Source: an uncultured Saprospiraceae bacterium
GTDB taxonomy: Bacteria; Bacteroidota; Bacteroidia; Chitinophagales; Saprospiraceae
Reading direction: 5' to 3'
Length of the DNA: 37,168 nucleotides
Assembly: GCA_937918905.1 (NCBI GenBank)
Contig: CAKZSH010000327.1
Location: forward strand, 1-37,168
In this document: piece by piece, positions 34,401 to 37,168 of the stretch
Layout: the number at the start of each line of letters is the position of its first letter
Position numbering within the stretch: the first letter of the stretch is position 1
The notes under the pieces: generated by a model
What the model saw: only the letters and a program-made list of their open reading frames with translations
Told to the model about the DNA's origin: nothing
Database searches by the model: none
Made by a program: the position numbers and the translations under genes

Positions 34401-36834
34401 CTTAGATGCGGGTGTTGGCTTCGAAACTTACACTTGGTCTGACAATTCCAACGGACAAACTTTAGAAGTCAATACTCCTGGAATTTACACCGTAACTGTT
34501 TCGGATGTAAGTGGTTGTGAGGGAGAAACATTTTTCGAAATCATGGAAGACTCTCCTGTTAACGCAGGGGTTGCCAATGCTCCAAATTCATATTGTAGTG
34601 TAGACATTACACTTGTTGATTTACAAAACGAATTGGTTGGTGCTGACGCAAATGGTCAATGGACTGAAATTTCCACCAACCCTTCTACGGGTACTGGATT
34701 CAATCCTACCATGGGCGAATTCAATACCGCTAATCAATTACCTGGAACTTATACTTTTGAATATTTTATTCCAGCAAATGGTGCTTGTGCAAGTGATCTT
34801 GCAACAGTTTCGGTTATCGTTGAAGAAACTCCAGTCGCTGCAATCGAACCTGCAATTATTTTAGATTGTAACAATCCAACTACAGCATTAGATGCTTCTA
34901 ATTCTATGGGTGGAAATGATTTAACTTATACTTGGAATACTTCCAATGGAGTCATTGATTCAGGTGGAAACTCTCCAAATCCAACCATTAGTGCTGATGG
35001 AGATTATGAGTTAACTATTTCTTTACCGAATGGTTGTTTTGCAACTTCCTCCATCACGATAAGCGAGAATTTTGATAGCCCTGACGCAGATGCTGGTGCG
35101 GCTCAACAATTAACTTGCGCTGATGGTCAAGCTACGCTAAATGGAAATAGTACAACTACTGGCGTAATTTATATATGGACAGGACCAGGGATTTTTGATA
35201 CCAATATGAATGACCAAAACCCTACCGTAACCGTTTCAGGTACTTATACGTTGACTACTACCAATCCAATTAATGGATGTATTTCAGCAGTTTCTTCTGT
35301 AATGGTTGAAGATAATTTAGATGCTCCTACATTTATGATTGACCCAGTAGGATTACTGAATTGTGATAATACAAGTCAAATAATTAGTGGACCATTTTCA
35401 ACTGATTTCACTTACCAATGGTTTTTGGATGGAAATATTATTCCAGGTGCTACATCTGATGTTTTTGAAGCAACACAACCTGGTCTTTATTCCCTTCAAA
35501 TAACTAATACCAATAATGGTTGCAACTCTACTGAAGCGGTTGAAGTCATCGAATCTATTGATCCTCCAACTGCTGAAGCGGGCAATGCAGATTTAATCAC
35601 CTGTGATGCTTCTACTATTTCCTTAAATGGAAATGGTTCATCTACTGGAACTGAATTCAGTTATGAATGGTTGGATGGAAATAACAATACAATTCCAAAT
35701 TCTAATTCACTTACAATTGATATTAATCAACCTGGAAATTACACCTTAATTGTAACCAATACGGACAATGGATGTACCGCTACTGATGTAGTTAATGTCG
35801 CTGCTGATACTAATTTCCCAGTCGCTGATGCAGGACAAAATGCTACATTGGATTGTGATTTTAATAGTATTCAAATTGGTGGAAATTCAAGTACAGGTAA
35901 CACGATCACTTACCTTTGGACGACTTCCAATGGTGGAACGATTACCAATCCGACTAGTTTAAATGCCTCCATTTCAACTCCTGGAACATATCAATTACAA
36001 GTGACAGATACTTCCAATGATTGTGTTTCAATCGATGATATTGTGGTGGTAGAAAATACCAATATTCCGCAGGAGGTCGAGTATGATTTATCTCCAATTT
36101 CATGTAATGGAGAAAGTGATGGAGCATTCTCTATTGTTGACATTATTGGAGGTACAGCACCTTATCAATTTGCATTTGATGGTGGAAGTTTTTCTGATGT
36201 GAGTGCATTTCCATTTTTAGGAGCGGGAGAATACAACTTGATTGTACAAGATGCTTTAGGTTGCCAATTGCAAACTCAGATTGCACTATTTGAGCCGATT
36301 CCATTTATATTGGACTTAGGCGAAGACCAGACCATTGAACTAGGACAAGAAGCTCAAATCAATGGACAAAGTAGCTTACCAATTGATAGTTTACTTTGGC
36401 AATTGGATCCTTCTTTACCATGTGTGGATTGCTTGGACCCAAGAGTTTCTCCTTCGATTACAACCACTTATGAAGCAACTGCCGTTGATATTAATGGATG
36501 TGTAGATACTGATGACATTACAATTTTTGTAGAGAAAAACAGACATGTATTTATTCCTAATGTATTTACTCCAAATGATGATGGAGTAAATGATTTATTC
36601 AATGTTTTTGGAGGAGATGATGTAGAAAAAATTCATGTCTTAAAAGTTTACAACAGATGGGGTGAAGTGATGTATGAACATACTGACTTTTTACCAAATG
36701 ATCTTTCAGTTGGATGGGATGGATATTTTAAAGGGAAAAAAATGAACCCTGGAGTATTCGTTTATTTTGCTGAGATTGAATTTAAAGATGGTTTTAAAAC
36801 GATATACAAAGGCGACGTTGCACTAAGAAAATAG
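28417..36834 (+). CDS. Giant T9SS type B surface protein with tandem Ig-like repeats (adhesin-like)
   Basis: 2805 residues. Signal peptide 1-18 (MRIFYLAFFLLFSSTIFG). Residues 20-190 are a Cys-containing N-terminal domain (NDCINAQVVCINE ... YYFEI ... GEGYFLLVDNF) often found first in such proteins. Residues of about 200-645 hold Ig-like units, five with a (S/A/P)GGTW motif. About 649-2045 are 20 tandem 70-residue units of the form FC...TTL...Y.WSNG...GTYTVTVTDxNGC. Next are five DC...L.....tY.W units (about 2145-2545) and a SprB-type repeat (ISCNGESDGAFSIVDIIGG). A PKD-like segment precedes the gliding-motility-associated C-terminal domain, about 2709-2805 (VFIPNVFTPNDDGVNDLF ... VYNRWGEVMYE ... 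WDGYFKG ... GVFVYFAEI). It should be exported by the type IX system and displayed on the surface, probably for adhesion or motility. No enzyme domain. A strong terminator follows. Confidence 0.9.
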   Translation: MRIFYLAFFLLFSSTIFGQQNDCINAQVVCINENIVFNPNGAGIDDFANPNNSSGCLATGEHSSAWYYFEIEATAPPNQTLDFAIDPTGGAGQDYDFAVFGPNLPCSNLGSPIRCSYAGPGCAFCPSTGVGNGTNDLSEGAGGDGFVMSLTVQPGEGYFLLVDNFANNGIGFNLSWSGSALDDLDCNAEIPCDLIADAGTNQSACSGDSNITLSGSANGSQGGETYSWVGSNGSTAYLDNPNSSNPTVTIPSGVSGTFDFTLTVNESDCTDDAMVSLTVNPLPIVTVNGPPSLCDDAQVATITGLPSGGTWSPNAPNGFFDPSSSGSGPHIIEYTYTDNNGCSDMATTTINVNPSPIVSIQPFNTNLCTEDNPITLNGSPAGGTWSGDVNNGAIFPSLLGVGSYSVTYSFTNAEGCSDMTTTNFTIFPNPDVVIQDPGVLCENGNPVILQATPSGGTWGGNGTGGVFDPGNFPPGTYPVTYTAGQFNCNTEETINIQVTAAPFVLMDQIPDLCTSSPNFTIGANPPGGTWGSSTPGGVINPSNLGSGNHVATYTYTSAQGCTVTSPQSFSILEPPSVSITPIGDLCAGGLPQTLTGTPSGGTWSSNAPGGVFDPSSATPGTYTVTYTYTDQNTGCDGSDDLSIQVVDGPSVTITGNNTFCDNSTNVLGTTGTFNNYVWSNGGTSSSISITTQGTYTVTVTDGSGCTGTDQISVSILPELAPTVSGNTSVCQGINTSLTVDGTYSTYQWSNAQSTNSISVGAGTYTVTVTDATGCTGSEVVNVISNNSPTPTMEGTPSFCNGGSTTLNTQTFSGYQWSNNTSGSFINVTTAGTYTVTVTDTNGCTGTIDQVVTENTAEVPMFSGNTSFCIGESITLSTVNSYNNYSWSTGDDSPFVIVSQSGMIGVTITDANGCQNENSVMITESPSPNPEIMGNTTFCNNANTTLSLPSNFTDYVWSNGTSNNPITVTQAGTFTVTVTDANGCTGVDQISVAITPELEPTVSGGLSICDGTNTTLTVDGTYVDYIWSNSETTSSVSLGMAGTYTVTVTDASGCTGSESVVINTNSTPTVTINGIPNFCTGGSTDLNTEVFDEYIWSSGETVQQISVSTAGTYTVTVTDSNGCTAETQLDVLENTIAPPTITGDLAYCAGNEATLTAEGNFSSYIWTTGETTNSISVAQTGNIGVTVTDANGCESEQSVMLTENALPTPMIVGATNICNNATTILDASDPNITSYMWSNGQTTSSILVDQAGTYSVDVTDVNGCVGTNQVTVSITAELEPTLSGIFEFCDGGTGLVEAEAGYDSYLWSDMTNGQSISPTTSGTYTVTVTDATGCTGSAEMDVTEFDIPEPQISGSTSFCTGSSTTLDVPGTWSSFIWSESSTTSSITVSSPGTYTVTVTDAAGCEGTASVDIEESTSLNPVIVGNLGFCPNGTTPLDAGVGFSTYVWSNGETGQIINVGTVGDFTVTVSDASGCMGTATASVLENVPPALSIIGQASFCTGSNTTLNAGDDFDSYIWSNGETTQMLTVDQAGTYTVTVTDTNGCAGESFIDVQELANLDPAIDGPTDLCEGTTISIAAATGFETYAWSDGVTTTESIEITSAGSYTVTVTDANGCDGEETYIISENANPQPTILGEEAFCPTESTSLSSDGTYTNYEWSDGTMNDNIVASTVGTYTLTVTDANGCIGIDEIIITELIAPSTIILGTPSFCPNENTILDGGNGFADYIWSNGATSQMLTVDQAGTYTVTVTNAEGCTNLAQVMVEENVPPSPVINGATSFCSDLSTTLDATGNYTNYLWSDNSTDPTLEVDESGTYAVTVTDANGCQGMTEVTVTETTSLLPAITGTPNFCPNETTLIQAELGYDTYEWSDGTMDSELSVSLAGTYTVTVTDASGCQGTNEVDVLQNTPPTPNVLGSATFCTGFSSTLSVDGVYDTYVWSDNSTDPTLEVNADGIYFVTVTDANGCTGVNSLQVTESAELQPSIQAPPSFCTGTTATLDAGVGFETYTWSDNSNGQTLEVNTPGIYTVTVSDVSGCEGETFFEIMEDSPVNAGVANAPNSYCSVDITLVDLQNELVGADANGQWTEISTNPSTGTGFNPTMGEFNTANQLPGTYTFEYFIPANGACASDLATVSVIVEETPVAAIEPAIILDCNNPTTALDASNSMGGNDLTYTWNTSNGVIDSGGNSPNPTISADGDYELTISLPNGCFATSSITISENFDSPDADAGAAQQLTCADGQATLNGNSTTTGVIYIWTGPGIFDTNMNDQNPTVTVSGTYTLTTTNPINGCISAVSSVMVEDNLDAPTFMIDPVGLLNCDNTSQIISGPFSTDFTYQWFLDGNIIPGATSDVFEATQPGLYSLQITNTNNGCNSTEAVEVIESIDPPTAEAGNADLITCDASTISLNGNGSSTGTEFSYEWLDGNNNTIPNSNSLTIDINQPGNYTLIVTNTDNGCTATDVVNVAADTNFPVADAGQNATLDCDFNSIQIGGNSSTGNTITYLWTTSNGGTITNPTSLNASISTPGTYQLQVTDTSNDCVSIDDIVVVENTNIPQEVEYDLSPISCNGESDGAFSIVDIIGGTAPYQFAFDGGSFSDVSAFPFLGAGEYNLIVQDALGCQLQTQIALFEPIPFILDLGEDQTIELGQEAQINGQSSLPIDSLLWQLDPSLPCVDCLDPRVSPSITTTYEATAVDINGCVDTDDITIFVEKNRHVFIPNVFTPNDDGVNDLFNVFGGDDVEKIHVLKVYNRWGEVMYEHTDFLPNDLSVGWDGYFKGKKMNPGVFVYFAEIEFKDGFKTIYKGDVALRK
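30361..34560 (+). repeat. 20 tandem coding repeats of about 209 bp, with a four-unit super-repeat
   Basis: Inside the giant gene, twenty units of about 70 codons are arrayed. Each has two Cys (an FC near the start and a GC near the end) and a (Y/F)TVTV(T/S)D-type strand. Units 1-4, 5-8 and 9-12 form a higher-order block: QISVSILPEL, QISVAITPEL and QVTVSITAEL recur after units 1, 5 and 9, spaced 834 and 840 bp apart. Units 4 and 8 share an IGVT strand instead of YTVTV. Units 17 and 19 share 23 identical bases at 33811-33833 and 34231-34253. Codons differ between most other units, so selection is on protein rather than DNA. Confidence 0.85.
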
Positions 36835-36862
36835 TCGTTTGTAAGTTTTTTTCAAAAAAAGT

Positions 36863-36894
36863 AAACCCGTTGTAAAATAAATTACAACGGGTTT
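36863..36894 (+). terminator. Rho-independent terminator of the giant surface-protein gene
   Basis: AAACCCGTTGTAA (36863-36875) and TTACAACGGGTTT (36882-36894) are exact 13-nt complements with a 6-nt loop, followed by CTCTTTTT. It starts 29 nt after the stop codon. A/T tracts on both sides make it usable in both directions. Confidence 0.85.
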
Positions 36895-36913
36895 CTCTTT
36901 TTATAATAAAATT

Positions 36914-36928
36914 GTCAAGCCTGACTTT
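36914..36928. repeat. Family F half-unit
   Basis: GTCAAGCCTGACTTT matches the first half of the 32-nt family F unit (7808-7839) with one base missing. The second half is absent. It is probably a decayed copy. Confidence 0.5.
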
Positions 36929-37014
36929 ATAAATTTTAAAAACATAATAAAAATAAAGATTGTATTACTTTTACAAAATGAAAAGAAGTGATAAAAAATA
37001 TTTAAATTAAGACA

Positions 37015-37168
37015 ATGAAAAAATACATAACCATACTGTTTCCACTACTATTTGCTATAAGCATTTTTGCCCAAATGCCTGTATCCGAATTAAGTAAGAA
37101 AACTCATGTCCGCCAATTAAAAGAAGGGGTACTTCTAGTTCAACTTCCAAATAGCGATAAAAAAATAG
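37015..37168 (+). CDS. Exported protein, N-terminal fragment (runs off the window)
   Basis: From the ATG at 37015 the frame is open for 51 codons to the right edge. The first 20 residues are a clear signal peptide (MKKYITILFPLLFAISIFAQ). The visible mature part (MPVSELSKKTHVRQLKEGVLLVQLPNSDKKI) is too short to place; it might begin a periplasmic or outer-membrane-associated protein. It starts 180 bp after the giant surface-protein gene, beyond a strong terminator, so it is probably a separate transcript. Confidence 0.65.
   Translation, partial: MKKYITILFPLLFAISIFAQMPVSELSKKTHVRQLKEGVLLVQLPNSDKKI

Noticed and set aside
30361..34560. Regular repeats every ~209 bp, superficially array-like
   Set aside because: They lie in one continuous reading frame and encode Ig-like domains; unit length and diverged codons exclude a CRISPR array.

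Overview
The window (about 37 kb, AT-rich) comes from a member of the Bacteroidota, most likely a Saprospiria- or Cytophagia-like environmental gliding bacterium. The evidence is three type IX secretion (T9SS) type A cargo proteins plus a giant type B 'gliding motility-associated' protein, two TonB-dependent receptors with Bacteroidota-style neighbours (DUF4249, DUF4465), a membrane-anchored LytTR regulator, TAnnTTTG-type -7 promoter boxes, and few Shine-Dalgarno sequences. There are no tRNA or rRNA genes, no CRISPR array, no transposase and no phage gene.

Layout. (1) 1-4310, minus strand: the start of a large FAD-linked oxidase (runs off the left edge), an LTxxQ/coiled-coil protein with a T9SS sorting domain, and a sodium:solute symporter whose gene lies between two copies of a palindromic repeat. 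(2) 4500-8300, plus strand: a vitamin B12 locus made of a two-box promoter, a cobalamin riboswitch, a perfect hairpin, a possible 42-codon leader ORF, a BtuB-like TonB receptor, a one-base-overlapping DUF4465 protein with a T9SS sorting domain, and then a small Cys-rich CWC/DUF5522 protein. (3) 8400-10200: an aminotransferase class IV-fold protein and a sulfotransferase-fold protein, which I recall as being fused in plant 'BCAT-like' proteins. (4) 10400-13770: a PKD-containing T9SS protein, a conserved hypothetical protein and a NUDIX hydrolase. (5) 14144-18535: a TonB receptor/DUF4249 lipoprotein operon with a divergent membrane-bound LytTR regulator. (6) 18845-21923: a polytopic membrane protein, a beta-barrel-like exported protein and an endonuclease/exonuclease/phosphatase-fold lipoprotein. 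(7) 22010-27998, minus strand: a YheT-type hydrolase followed by a 1643-residue TamB. (8) 28417-36834: a 2805-residue T9SS type B surface protein with 20 tandem Ig-like repeats, followed by a strong terminator and the start of one more exported protein.

Common themes. Most genes concern the envelope: outer-membrane uptake (two TonB receptors), outer-membrane assembly (TamB) and T9SS-delivered surface proteins. The B12 locus is the clearest functional unit: the riboswitch should repress btuB and the DUF4465 gene when cobalamin is plentiful, and the T9SS-delivered DUF4465 protein is a candidate cell-surface cobalamin-binding partner of the receptor.

Nearly every sizeable intergenic gap holds a long inverted repeat. 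At least five unrelated sequence families share one architecture: two arms of about 30-33 nt facing each other around a short spacer. This resembles REPIN (REP-doublet) elements, but no REP-associated transposase lies in the window. All assignments are from reading the sequence; no database search was run.
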